A DNA stretch of 48,970 nt from Sulfurimonas sp. GWF2_37_8 (GTDB lineage Bacteria > Campylobacterota > Campylobacteria > Campylobacterales > Sulfurimonadaceae), in NCBI GenBank assembly GCA_001829625.1, contig MIBW01000094.1:1-48970 (forward strand), given 5' to 3'. Under the pieces are notes generated by a model. The model was given only the letters and a program-made list of their open reading frames with translations. It did not search any database and was not told the origin of the DNA. A program made the position numbers and the translations under genes. This document shows positions 31,691-41,401 of the stretch, in pieces. Within the stretch, counting starts at the first letter, position 1; every line of letters begins with the position of its first letter.

Positions 31691-32365
31691 ATGAAATTAT
31701 TAAAACTTAGTTTAGCAGCGGCAGTTCTTGCAACGGGAATCTTAGCAGCTGAGGAATCAGAAATCGGAATTAGTGCAAATGTAGCAGCAACAAGTAACTA
31801 TGTTTGGAGAGGTATGACGCAATCAGCTGATAAACCTGCAATTCAAGGTGGATTTGATTTGGAGTATAAAGGGGCTTATTTAGGAACTTGGGGCTCAAAT
31901 GTTGATTGGGGTAATGATGCATCAATGGAAGCAGATTTTTATGCAGGTTACTCGAATAGTCTTTATGGAGTAACTTATGATATTGGTGCAATTAAAATTG
32001 TTTATCCAGGCGAAATGACGAGTTCAAACTTTGCAGAAGTATATCTTGGGTTGGGTTATGATTTTGAAATATTTTCTATTGGAGCAAAATATTCTAATGG
32101 TATAAAAACTGATGATTTTGATGCGCCAGACAATATGGAAGGAACAATTTCAGTACCGCTTCCAGTAGAAATTTCACTTGATGCAGCATATGGTGTTTAC
32201 GGAAAAGACGGCGATGATAATGGTGTTGGTAAATACTACTCAGTAGGTCTTTCTAAATCATTTGGTAAATTTGATTTTACTCTTGCGTACACAGCTATGG
32301 ATTATTTCACAGATGGAGCAGATTCTGAAGATAACATTATCGGAACAATCGGAACAAGCTTCTAA
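31691..32365 (+). CDS. TorF family putative porin
   Basis: Signal peptide ...LAAEESEIGISANVAATSNYVWRGMTQSADKPAIQGGFDLEYKGAYLGTWGSNVD. Confidence 0.88.
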   Translation: MKLLKLSLAAAVLATGILAAEESEIGISANVAATSNYVWRGMTQSADKPAIQGGFDLEYKGAYLGTWGSNVDWGNDASMEADFYAGYSNSLYGVTYDIGAIKIVYPGEMTSSNFAEVYLGLGYDFEIFSIGAKYSNGIKTDDFDAPDNMEGTISVPLPVEISLDAAYGVYGKDGDDNGVGKYYSVGLSKSFGKFDFTLAYTAMDYFTDGADSEDNIIGTIGTSF

Positions 32366-32394
32366 TTTTTATAGGAGCTGACAATTTCTCCTGA

Positions 32395-32430
32395 TTTTTA
32401 TCCCCTTTTTCCTGTTTTAGGGGATAAAAA
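32395..32430. terminator. Terminator-like hairpin between porin and permease genes
   Basis: TTTTTATCCCC...GGGGATAAAAA perfect 11-bp inverted repeat. Confidence 0.75.
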
Positions 32431-32454
32431 ATTCATTTTTGCTATACTTTCCCC

Positions 32455-33414
32455 ATGACACATTTACTTCAAAAATTTTTTTACATAAGCTTTATGCTAT
32501 TTCTTATTTCGCTTATCTCATTTTTAGCAATTCACGCAGCACCAAACAGTTTTTTTGGAGCGGGCGAACTCAATCCAAACATGACAAAAGAAGCGATAGA
32601 ACAACTCAAGGCTGTCTATGGTTTAGATAAGACACTTTCGCAACAATATTTTGACTGGGTTATAAATATACTCACTCTTAATTTTGGAGTATCCTTTGTT
32701 TCAGGTCAAGATGTTAGTTCTGAAATACTTAAACGTATTCCTGTCACACTTGTGATGAATTTTATAGCACTTATATCTGTCTTTGTTTTGTCTTTATATC
32801 TTGGCATAAAAGCTGCACTGAATTATGAGAAAAAATCTGATTACATCATCCGTCAAATCTCTTTGGTCTCTTTTTCTATGCCTTCGTTTTATCTTGCACT
32901 TATTTTCATTATACTTTTGAGTGTCAACTTCGACCTATTTCCTATCTCAGGACTTCACTCCATAGAAGAAAAAACAGGTTTAGCAAATTATATAGATATG
33001 GCTTGGCATTTGACTCTTCCAATATCTGTTATGATTTTTGTAGGTCTTGGGAGTATGATAATCTACATCCGTTCGCTTACCTTAGAGATTTTAAAGAGTG
33101 ATTATTACTATTTTGCACTCTCTCGTGGATTGGGGCAAAAAGATTTACTGCGTTTTTACATCTTGCCAAATCTTTTACCGCCAATCATCACCCTTTTGGG
33201 TTTGTCTTTGCCAGGGCTTATTGGCGGAAGTGTTATTTTAGAGTCTATTTTTGGTATCGAGGGAATGGGGCAACTTTTCTTTATGAGCGCACTTAGCAGA
33301 GATTACCCCATTATCATGGGTACTCTGATGATAACTGCGTTTTTGACACTGCTTGGAAATATGATAGCGGATGTGATTTTGCTGCGTTTAAATCCATATA
33401 TGAAACGCAGCTAG
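32455..33414 (+). CDS. ABC transporter permease (DppB/OppB-like)
   Basis: Multiple TM segments, YYYFALSRGLGQKDLLRFYILPNLLPPIITLLG EAA-like loop. Confidence 0.9.
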   Translation: MTHLLQKFFYISFMLFLISLISFLAIHAAPNSFFGAGELNPNMTKEAIEQLKAVYGLDKTLSQQYFDWVINILTLNFGVSFVSGQDVSSEILKRIPVTLVMNFIALISVFVLSLYLGIKAALNYEKKSDYIIRQISLVSFSMPSFYLALIFIILLSVNFDLFPISGLHSIEEKTGLANYIDMAWHLTLPISVMIFVGLGSMIIYIRSLTLEILKSDYYYFALSRGLGQKDLLRFYILPNLLPPIITLLGLSLPGLIGGSVILESIFGIEGMGQLFFMSALSRDYPIIMGTLMITAFLTLLGNMIADVILLRLNPYMKRS

Positions 33415-33455
33415 AAAAATTCAATGTTGAATAAAGTGGTATGTGAGTGATGGGT

Positions 33456-33541
33456 TTGCCTCGAAAGAGGCAAGCTTTAGATAACACAGCAGCTTAAGCG
33501 AAGAAGTAAAAGGGATTTTATTCCTTTTGCGGACTATTTAA
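33456..33541. repeat. Modular hairpin element (copy 2) between permease and nusA
   Basis: TTGCCTC-GAAA-GAGGCAAGCTTTAG...CTTAAGC...AAAAGGGATTTTATTCCTTTTGCGG; shares both modules with 2714-2833. Confidence 0.6.
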
Positions 33542-34671
33542 CTAAATAACGCCTCAAGTGCGTCAACACCGTCTTTTGTTTCTTCTTTTTGTCCGTTTTC
33601 ATTTGTTTTTTCATTGGTTTCATTGAGTTCTATCTGAAGACCTGTGAGCATAGAAGCAAGACGGATGTTGATACCGCTTTTTCCGATAGCTTTTGACTTT
33701 TGATCAGCAGGAAGGGTAATGATAGCCTTTTCATTTTCACCTTTGTCATTTTTTACGATCTCTACATGTGAGATGATAGCAGGGCTCATGACGCGTGAGA
33801 CAAATAGTTCTGCAATACTTGAATATTCGATACAGTCGATGTTCTCACCGATAAGTTCTTGGCTAACTGCATTTATACGGACACCTCTGACACCAACCGT
33901 TGCACCTACGGCATCAACTTGAGGGTGGGTACTTATAAGTGCTACTTTTGCACGCTCACCAGGGATGCGGGCACATTTTTCTATGATTACCGCACCATCA
34001 GCAATTTCAGGAACTTCAAGAGCCAAAAGCTCTTCCAAAAACTTTGGTGAAGTGCGTGAGAGTTCTATTTGGATACCATTTTCTTTGTCCATACCAACAC
34101 GACGTACAACCGCTTTGATGTGATCACCTACTTTAAATGTCTCACCTTTGATACGGTTTTTCATAGGAAGGACAGCACGCACTTCATCTACTTCAATATA
34201 CGTTGCGTTTTGGTTATCAACACGGGTAACGCGTCCAGAAACCAGCACACCGATTTTGGATTTGTATTTGTTGAAAAGTTCATCTTCTACAAGTCTTTGG
34301 ATGTGGTACTCTATCTCACGGTGGAGTTGTGAAGCTGCCGTTCTTCCATAATCTTCTATATTGTGGTCAATCTGAAGCTGATCGCCAAGATCTACCTGAT
34401 CATCATATTCTCTTGCTTCTGTGATTGAGATATACGCAGGTGCACTCTCTTCATCTTGAAGTTTGGTATCATCATCCGCAACAACGGTAATGATTTGAAT
34501 TATTTTTACTTTTTTACTCTGTTTGTCTATCTGTGCTTCAAAAGCAAATCTATGATTGATTACTCTTTTGGCTGTTTGTACAAAAGCAGTTTTGAGTGCG
34601 GTTAGAACGCTCTCTTGACTTAGCCCTTTTTCATGTGCGATTGCTTCTGCAATATCTAAAATTTTTTCCAT
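33538..34671 (-). CDS. nusA: Transcription termination factor NusA
   Basis: MEKILDIAEAIAHEKGLSQESVLTALKTAF; S1 and KH regions; start trimmed from the longer ORF. Confidence 0.96.
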   Translation of the reverse strand: MEKILDIAEAIAHEKGLSQESVLTALKTAFVQTAKRVINHRFAFEAQIDKQSKKVKIIQIITVVADDDTKLQDEESAPAYISITEAREYDDQVDLGDQLQIDHNIEDYGRTAASQLHREIEYHIQRLVEDELFNKYKSKIGVLVSGRVTRVDNQNATYIEVDEVRAVLPMKNRIKGETFKVGDHIKAVVRRVGMDKENGIQIELSRTSPKFLEELLALEVPEIADGAVIIEKCARIPGERAKVALISTHPQVDAVGATVGVRGVRINAVSQELIGENIDCIEYSSIAELFVSRVMSPAIISHVEIVKNDKGENEKAIITLPADQKSKAIGKSGINIRLASMLTGLQIELNETNEKTNENGQKEETKDGVDALEALFS

Positions 34672-34840
34672 TATTATTTCCTTTATAAAGGTCGTTTCAC
34701 AAAAAATAAAATCTGTTGTTTGGGGATTTCTTATGAAGTCACAAATTATACGCAAAAAGTGCTAAAAACATCTTTAATGCACCTTTTAGTACATTTTTAC
34801 TATAATGCAAAACTTTTTATATTAGAGATAAGGATCGAAA

Positions 34841-35086
34841 ATGGATTTAAAATTTGCAAGAACAGAGATAAACGCAAAGCCAAAAAAAGCAGAACTCGCA
34901 AAAATTGAGGCAAGTGTTGCAAAAGAAAATAGTGTTATTTTTTATTTTGACAGAGAAAACTCTCACAAAGATTTACTTGAACTTCAAGATTATTTTGAAG
35001 CAAAAGGCAAAAGTTTTTATATGAATGAAGTGAAATATGGTCTTTCAGACAATGAATATATGTACCAAGTTCATATCGTAAGCTAA
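34841..35086 (+). CDS. HP0268-family small protein
   Basis: 81 aa [24 protein letters not shown]... upstream of miaB. Confidence 0.75.
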   Translation: MDLKFARTEINAKPKKAELAKIEASVAKENSVIFYFDRENSHKDLLELQDYFEAKGKSFYMNEVKYGLSDNEYMYQVHIVS

Positions 35087-35096
35087 AGAGAGTTTT

Positions 35097-36398
35097 ATGA
35101 GTAAAAAGTTATTTATAGAGACTTTGGGGTGTGCGATGAATTCACGGGATTCGGAGCACATGATAGCGGAGCTAAAAGAAAAAGAAGGTTACGAGACGAC
35201 CGATGATTTCAAAGAAGCCGACCTGATTCTTATAAATACCTGTTCAGTAAGAGAAAAACCAGTTCAAAAACTTTTTTCAGAGTTAGGTGTCTTTTACAAA
35301 AAGAAAAAAGAGGGTGCAAAAATAGGTGTTTGTGGTTGTACCGCTTCACATCTAGGCAGTGAAATCATAAAACGCGCACCTTATGTGAGTTTTGTTTTAG
35401 GGGCTCGAAACGTCTCCAAAATCACAGAAGTTTTGCACAAAGAAAGAGCTGTAGAGATAGATATCAACTATGATGAGAGTGAGTTTGCGTTTAAAGATTT
35501 TCGTACATCTCCTTACAAAGGTTTTATCAACATCTCTATAGGATGTGATAAAGCGTGCACCTTCTGTATTGTTCCAAAAACTCGGGGTGAAGAGATATCT
35601 ATCCCTGATGCACTTATCATCCAAGAAGCACAAAAAATTGTAAATGCAGGGGCAAAAGAGATTTTTCTTTTGGGGCAAAATGTCAATAACTATGGTCGTC
35701 GTTTTTCAGGTGTACATGAAAAAGTAAATTTCACAGAGTTACTTCGCCGCCTTAGTAAGATAGAAAAACTTGAGCGTATCCGTTTTACCTCTCCTCACCC
35801 TTTTCATATGGATGATGAATTTATAGAAGAGTTCGCCAAAAATCCTAAAATTTGTAAATCTATGCATATGCCACTTCAAAGTGGTTCTAGTAAAGTTCTA
35901 AAAGATATGAAACGCGGCTACACGAAAGAGTGGTTTTTAAATCGTGTCGCTAAGCTTAGACAAGAGTGTCCAGAAGCAACAATAAGCACGGATATCATCG
36001 TTGCGTTTCCTGGTGAGAGTGATGAGGACTTTGCCCAGAGTGTCGATGTGGTAGAACAAGTGAAGTTTGATCAGATTTTCTCCTTTAAATACTCCCCACG
36101 CCCTGAAACAGAAGCCGAGCATTTTACAAATAGTGTTGATGAAGAAGTGGCTTCAGAGAGACTTAGTTATTTACAGGCTTTACATAACGAAATACTGGAC
36201 GCGAAAAATGCCCAACAACTTGGAAAAACTTTTAGAGTTTATTTTGAGGCACTCAATCAAGGCGGTTTTGTCGCAGGGAGAAGTGACAACAATCTTCTCA
36301 TCAAAGTCAAAGGTTCGGATGAACTTTTGGGTCAGTTTAGAGATGTAAAAATCACCTCTATCGGTCGTACTATCCTAACGGGTGAGATTCTTGCTTAA
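35097..36398 (+). CDS. miaB: tRNA-2-methylthio-N6-dimethylallyladenosine synthase
   Basis: [34 protein letters not shown] radical-SAM CxxxCxxC. Confidence 0.97.
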   Translation: MSKKLFIETLGCAMNSRDSEHMIAELKEKEGYETTDDFKEADLILINTCSVREKPVQKLFSELGVFYKKKKEGAKIGVCGCTASHLGSEIIKRAPYVSFVLGARNVSKITEVLHKERAVEIDINYDESEFAFKDFRTSPYKGFINISIGCDKACTFCIVPKTRGEEISIPDALIIQEAQKIVNAGAKEIFLLGQNVNNYGRRFSGVHEKVNFTELLRRLSKIEKLERIRFTSPHPFHMDDEFIEEFAKNPKICKSMHMPLQSGSSKVLKDMKRGYTKEWFLNRVAKLRQECPEATISTDIIVAFPGESDEDFAQSVDVVEQVKFDQIFSFKYSPRPETEAEHFTNSVDEEVASERLSYLQALHNEILDAKNAQQLGKTFRVYFEALNQGGFVAGRSDNNLLIKVKGSDELLGQFRDVKITSIGRTILTGEILA

Positions 36399-37014
36399 AA
36401 ATCTTTCCCGCTCACTTGCTCTGTTTTTTTTACCTCTCATAGGTGCACTTCTTATCCGTTTTTTATATCTTACAAACAAAAAAGAGTTTCATGTTCCAAA
36501 AGAGCTGAGTAATGAACCTATAATCTTTGCCTGTTGGCATGGTGAGCTGCTTATGCTTCCGTATCTCTATGCACACTATCGAAAGAGTCCTCATGCGAAA
36601 GTTCTTATTTCAAGCCATTTTGATGGAGCACTTATTTCCAAAACGATACAATATTTCGGCTTAGGCACGATAGCAGGCTCTACAAACAGAAACGCAGTGC
36701 GTGTTTTGATAGAAGCCATCAAGACGATAAAAGAGGGTTATGATATCGGCATAACACCCGATGGACCAAAAGGTCCGCGTCATGAAGTTGCAGATGGTAT
36801 AATAGTTATGGCACAAAAAACAAAGGCGAAAATTGTTCTTGTGGAGATCAAACCGACAAAGTTCTGGCGCTTGAGAAGTTGGGATAAATTTACTATACCC
36901 AAGCCTTTTGGCACACTGCATTATTTTACATCTGATATGTTGGACGTAAGTGAAATGGAGCTAGAAGAGGCAAGGATAGTTATAAAAGAGGGGTTGTTAC
37001 GACATGAATACTAA
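36382..37014 (+). CDS. Lysophospholipid acyltransferase-like (DUF374) protein
   Basis: [42 protein letters not shown] start. Confidence 0.88.
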   Translation: MRFLLKNLSRSLALFFLPLIGALLIRFLYLTNKKEFHVPKELSNEPIIFACWHGELLMLPYLYAHYRKSPHAKVLISSHFDGALISKTIQYFGLGTIAGSTNRNAVRVLIEAIKTIKEGYDIGITPDGPKGPRHEVADGIIVMAQKTKAKIVLVEIKPTKFWRLRSWDKFTIPKPFGTLHYFTSDMLDVSEMELEEARIVIKEGLLRHEY

Positions 37015-37459
37015 AACACTGTTTCTTCTTTTAGCACTTGCTTTCCTTTTTATCATGGGCATTTATGTTCTTGTACACCCCTCCTATCAAAAGTCACTCC
37101 AAGCAAAATATTTTTTTGAGATGGGCAATTATAAAGAAGCGCTTGTATTAGCCAAAGAGGCGTTTAGTATGGATGTTTATAATAGAATGGCATCCACAAT
37201 TATGGCGCAAACGATAACAGCACTTAAATATGCTTCTTATATCGAGATGGGCGAAAAATATATGGCTGCTATCAATATAATAGCAACACATGAAAATATT
37301 TCGGATGCGGATACAGCAAAAATAAGAACTATGTGTGAGATTATGGTTGCAGAATACATCAAGCTTGCTCCGAGTGTGATAACAGATGAGAACTTAGTTC
37401 AAGAGGCTTCTGAGTACCATCATAAATTTGAGAAACTTCTTGAAAAAGTTACTCGATAG
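37004..37459 (+). CDS. Hypothetical membrane-anchored protein with TPR-like segment
   Basis: N-terminal TM, KYFFEMGNYKEALVLAKEAFSMD. Confidence 0.6.
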   Translation: MNTKTLFLLLALAFLFIMGIYVLVHPSYQKSLQAKYFFEMGNYKEALVLAKEAFSMDVYNRMASTIMAQTITALKYASYIEMGEKYMAAINIIATHENISDADTAKIRTMCEIMVAEYIKLAPSVITDENLVQEASEYHHKFEKLLEKVTR

Positions 37460-38276
37460 ACAAAGGATCGCTTTTCTGGAGTTCCTTGAAAGCTTTAAAG
37501 GTTACTCAGATCTCACTCTTGAGAGTTATGATGCCTCTATAAAAGAGGCACTAGCTTGTATAGAAATACTCCAAGAAGAAGAACACACCCTCTTTAATCT
37601 CATGCCTTACCGAATCAAAATAGCGCACTTAAACGCAAAAACGATTTCCAAAAAACTCAGTGCTATCAGAAGTTTTGTAGAGTATCTTAATGACAATGGT
37701 TTCTTTGTTGTTCTCAAAGCAGATTCAAGTGTCAAAATCGCTAAAACATTGCCAAAACCTATCTCACATGAGCACATCATGCAAGCACTAGAACATACGC
37801 AAGTAGAGGAGCGTTTGGTGGTTGTGATGCTTTATACTTTGGGCTTGCGTATCTCAGAACTTGCCAATATGAAAATAAGCGATATTTCCGCTGAATGGGT
37901 GCGCGTCATAGGGAAGGGGAACAAACAAAGAGATATTCCTCTTCTTGCAGGTACGAAAGCTTTGATAGAGAGTTATTTGCAAAGCAGCACCCCTAAAAAA
38001 TTTCTTTTTGAAAAAAATAGAGGAAAATTAAGCGAAAATAGTCTAAGATATATCGTTATTAAAGTCTTTGAGAGGGTTGCCCTTAAAGTTACTCCCCACC
38101 AACTGCGTCATTCGTATGCTACTGCACTTCTTAACAGCGGAGCGCCTATAGTGGATGTAAGCGAGTTGCTAGGTCACTCATCCATGGCTACAACGCAAAT
38201 ATATACAAAATTAGGCAGTGCATTGAAACAACAAAATTACAGTAAAGCACATCCTCTTTGTGGAGCGGGTGAGTAG
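37428..38276 (+). CDS. xerH: Tyrosine recombinase, XerH-type
   Basis: TLGLRISELANMKISDI, VIGKGNKQRDIPL, TPHQLRHSYATALLNSGAPIVDVSELLGHSSMATTQIYTKL. Confidence 0.92.
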   Translation: MRNFLKKLLDRQRIAFLEFLESFKGYSDLTLESYDASIKEALACIEILQEEEHTLFNLMPYRIKIAHLNAKTISKKLSAIRSFVEYLNDNGFFVVLKADSSVKIAKTLPKPISHEHIMQALEHTQVEERLVVVMLYTLGLRISELANMKISDISAEWVRVIGKGNKQRDIPLLAGTKALIESYLQSSTPKKFLFEKNRGKLSENSLRYIVIKVFERVALKVTPHQLRHSYATALLNSGAPIVDVSELLGHSSMATTQIYTKLGSALKQQNYSKAHPLCGAGE

Positions 38277-39286
38277 TGTTTGGGTCTTTATATCTTAAAG
38301 TATTTGTAAATATTATTCTCAAGCGTTCAGAGACTACTGTATATATTGAGCTTTTCTCAAATAAAAATATTATAAAAAATATCGAAGAGACATTTACTAC
38401 AAAATCTATCAATGAAAAAATGCTTGACTTTATTTTGGAATATACCAATGAGTCTCCATTTTATTATATCTCGATTCTCGATACATCTTCTGCTCAGGGC
38501 GCGATACCAACCTGCTCAAAAAATCAAATCGGTATTTTTCATGACGTTACCTCTTCAGAACACCGATGTTTTAAGGAAAAATGGAGCTATTTTACATCAC
38601 GGGAAGATTTGTATGCACTAGAAAAAACCTATAAGCCAATAGGGATAGATTTTGTATTTTCTCCTTTTGTGATGTTGGCTGAATTTTTTAAAGATAAAAT
38701 AGATTCGCATTTGGCTATGTTTATTCTCGTAGAGGAAAAATATCTCTCTTTGGCTGTTTTTGATAAGTCTGAATTGCTTTTTGCAAGACATATGGATGTA
38801 CAAAAACGCAGAGATGAAGAAGCACTTTTAGTGTATGATGAAAAAGCGGAAGAACTTCACTCCTATCTTGATGAAGGGATTGATTTAGAGGAAATAAATC
38901 CTATCGACGAGCTGGAGTTTTTAGATGATTTCGCAGATATTGCAGACCTTGACGCACTTGAAGAGATAGATGAGTTTGCTGATTCACAAGACTTAGAAGA
39001 AGAGTTCTATCAAGACCAAATCCAAGAGTCAAAAGGCACTTTAAGTGAAGGCTTTAATGAAGATTTTCAACGATTTTTACTAATACAAAGCTCTGTAAAA
39101 CGCTTTTATTTAGAGGATAAATATAAAAGTATTTTTATAGAAAGTGTCTATATTGCCGATGGTTCTGGTGTTAGTCAAGATCTCAAACGCTACCTTGAAG
39201 AAGAGATGTTTTTAAGTGTGTATGTAAGAAAAATTGATTTGGCACAACAGGTCTGTGAACTAGCTAAAGCGGAATTAAATTCATGA
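38276..39286 (+). CDS. Putative PilM/GspL-like protein with acidic insertion
   Basis: Position before two small single-TM proteins; C-terminal FIESVYIADGSGVSQDLKRYLEEEMFLSVYVRKIDLAQ resembles the end of actin-like PilM/GspL folds; GTG start. Confidence 0.45.
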   Translation: MFGSLYLKVFVNIILKRSETTVYIELFSNKNIIKNIEETFTTKSINEKMLDFILEYTNESPFYYISILDTSSAQGAIPTCSKNQIGIFHDVTSSEHRCFKEKWSYFTSREDLYALEKTYKPIGIDFVFSPFVMLAEFFKDKIDSHLAMFILVEEKYLSLAVFDKSELLFARHMDVQKRRDEEALLVYDEKAEELHSYLDEGIDLEEINPIDELEFLDDFADIADLDALEEIDEFADSQDLEEEFYQDQIQESKGTLSEGFNEDFQRFLLIQSSVKRFYLEDKYKSIFIESVYIADGSGVSQDLKRYLEEEMFLSVYVRKIDLAQQVCELAKAELNS

Positions 39287-39858
39287 GATACAGTTACACA
39301 AAACCAAGAAAAAAGTCTATTTTTACGCCAGAACTCAAACTTGCGTTAATTTTTTTTATAATAACTCTGGGGATGCTTTTTTTGACTTATGGATTTTTAT
39401 CTTTTAAAGATTTTAGTTTCCAAAGTCAAAAAGCTGAAATGATAGAAAAAAGATTTGATTTAGGCGAAGCTATTGAAGAGATGAAAGCACAGATTGCGCT
39501 TATCAACAAAGAGTCACTTTTGGGAGAGAGAATTACGACGCAAAATAGTGTGTTAAAAGATTCTATTACAAACCTTTTTGACCTGATTCCCCAAAGAATC
39601 ACCCTCTCAGAAGCATCTTTACTTGAAAACGGTCTCATACTTCACGGAATTACTCCAAATAAAGATATCTATAATTTTATGCTTCAGGCGCCTTTGCGTT
39701 CTATCTTTCATAAGACTTACAGCAGTTTTTATCCACTTTCAAATGGATGGCTGCGTTTTGTCTCTACAAATTATATCGAGGATGATAGTTTTGAGAATAA
39801 CATAACAGATATAACAGAGGAAAAAGCACTAGAAAAAGAGGGTGAAGATGAAAATTAA
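39283..39858 (+). CDS. Putative PilN-like single-pass membrane protein
   Basis: Short cytoplasmic N-terminus, TM, coiled coil, LIPQRITLSEASLLENGLILHGITPNKDIYNFMLQAPLRSIF resembles the PilN/Fimbrial_PilN pattern. Confidence 0.55.
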   Translation: MRYSYTKPRKKSIFTPELKLALIFFIITLGMLFLTYGFLSFKDFSFQSQKAEMIEKRFDLGEAIEEMKAQIALINKESLLGERITTQNSVLKDSITNLFDLIPQRITLSEASLLENGLILHGITPNKDIYNFMLQAPLRSIFHKTYSSFYPLSNGWLRFVSTNYIEDDSFENNITDITEEKALEKEGEDEN

Positions 39859-40417
39859 AATCTCACGTCAAAGCATCTATCTTATCACACTCTCAACTAT
39901 TCTTTTGCTTTTTGTTGTACTTTTCTCATTTTTGGTTTTGATTCCTGAGGGAAAAAAATACAGAGAACATAGAGTTGAACTGCAAAAAGAGAATAAAGAA
40001 CTTACTAAGTACCAAAATTTTCATGACGAAACACTTGAAGTTTATAAGCAGCTTCAAGCTGACAACCGTCATGTTATTGAAGCACTTAAGAGCCCATTTA
40101 ACATAGAACGCTTTGAAAAATTGCATAAAGAGCATTTTCAAACTTTGATAATCGCTCAAAAAGAAAAAATGGCGGATGAAGAGACATTTAGTGTGTATGA
40201 GGTCAAAACAACTTCACATATACATTCACCGCAAAGTTTTTATGACTTTTTGGATGCTATCAATAAAAGTGAGTGGGTTATTGGGATCAATTTTCCTATA
40301 CATTTCGTGCGTGATGGAGATTTGATAAAATCTTCTTTTACGATGCGTGTTTATGCTGCAGAGAAAAAGCCAGAGAAAGAAGATCTCAATGTTAGTGAAT
40401 TAGAGGGTGAAGAGTAG
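39842..40417 (+). CDS. Putative PilO-like single-pass membrane protein
   Basis: Short cytoplasmic N-terminus, TM, coiled coil, small alpha/beta domain; follows PilN-like gene. Confidence 0.5.
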   Translation: MKMKIKISRQSIYLITLSTILLLFVVLFSFLVLIPEGKKYREHRVELQKENKELTKYQNFHDETLEVYKQLQADNRHVIEALKSPFNIERFEKLHKEHFQTLIIAQKEKMADEETFSVYEVKTTSHIHSPQSFYDFLDAINKSEWVIGINFPIHFVRDGDLIKSSFTMRVYAAEKKPEKEDLNVSELEGEE

Positions 40418-41401
40418 TTCTTTGACACGGTCAAAAACTGCTGCGTTTTCATAAAGAAAAGGGCGTAGTTTTGGCTCTATTTTGAGTTTTCTGCAAGACT
40501 CTTTAAACTCTTTTGGCAAAACAATTTGACTGCACTGAAACGCAGTGATAAAAATAAACTTTTGACATCTACTTACAAGAAATTTTCTGCCTAGAACAAG
40601 TGTTTCTTTTTTTTTGAGCAGACTTCTTTCGTTTGCACTTGCCATGTAACCCTGCGTTTTGAGATATTTGTCGATGGCATAGATATCACTGCGTTTATCT
40701 TCACATGAGCTAAAATATGCCAGTGTTCCAATTTTTTCTATCTTGAGTGTTTTTATAAGTGAATCAAAATCTGCCTCAAGATAAGCAAAACTTTTTTTGA
40801 TGCCTTCGAGATGTTCTTGCATGAGTGGGTTAGTGAAGTTGTGTCTGAAATAGTTGCGTTTAATCGTTTTATCTTGGTTGCTTGCATCGAGAAAATATTT
40901 GCGCTTATGTGTATCAAGATAGACAAAAAATTCTTGTTTATCAAGATGTAAAAGTGGTCGCACAAGTGTATATCCTGTGCGCTCCTCATGCTCTCGCATT
41001 CCCGCCATCTCAGCACAACCTGCACCTTTACAAAACTGCATAAGCATCCACTCAAACCTATCGCCAAGATGATGCGCTGTGAGAAGGTTTTGATAGTGGT
41101 GTTTTTGTATAAGTGCATTAAAAAAGTTATAGCGAATTTCGCGCGCATGGGCTTCAAAGTTTTTTTGGATTTTTTTGGCTTGATAGGTGTGGCAGGTGAG
41201 GTCATAAGTTTGCGCCAACTCTTTTGCGTAAGTCACTTCTTCTTTACTTTGTTCGCGCAGACCATAGTCCACGATAGCAATATCAAACTTGATATCATTT
41301 TCTAAAAGTAAAAAAAGAAGAGTTGTTGAATCTACTCCCGCAGAAAATGCAAGGAGATTTTTTTTATTTTGTAGTTTTTCGAGTGTAGCGGGTTTAAGCA
41401 T
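40400..41401 (-). CDS. tilS: tRNA(Ile)-lysidine synthase
   Basis: LAFSAGVDSTTLLFLLLEN PP-loop, LLTAHHLGDRFEWMLMQFCKGAG. Confidence 0.95.
   Translation of the reverse strand: MLKPATLEKLQNKKNLLAFSAGVDSTTLLFLLLENDIKFDIAIVDYGLREQSKEEVTYAKELAQTYDLTCHTYQAKKIQKNFEAHAREIRYNFFNALIQKHHYQNLLTAHHLGDRFEWMLMQFCKGAGCAEMAGMREHEERTGYTLVRPLLHLDKQEFFVYLDTHKRKYFLDASNQDKTIKRNYFRHNFTNPLMQEHLEGIKKSFAYLEADFDSLIKTLKIEKIGTLAYFSSCEDKRSDIYAIDKYLKTQGYMASANERSLLKKKETLVLGRKFLVSRCQKFIFITAFQCSQIVLPKEFKESCRKLKIEPKLRPFLYENAAVFDRVKELLFTL

Noticed and set aside
37000-38500. dif (difH-like) site near the Xer recombinase gene
   Set aside because: No convincing ~28-40-bp imperfect palindrome with Xer half-sites found around the gene; Xer genes need not lie by dif.
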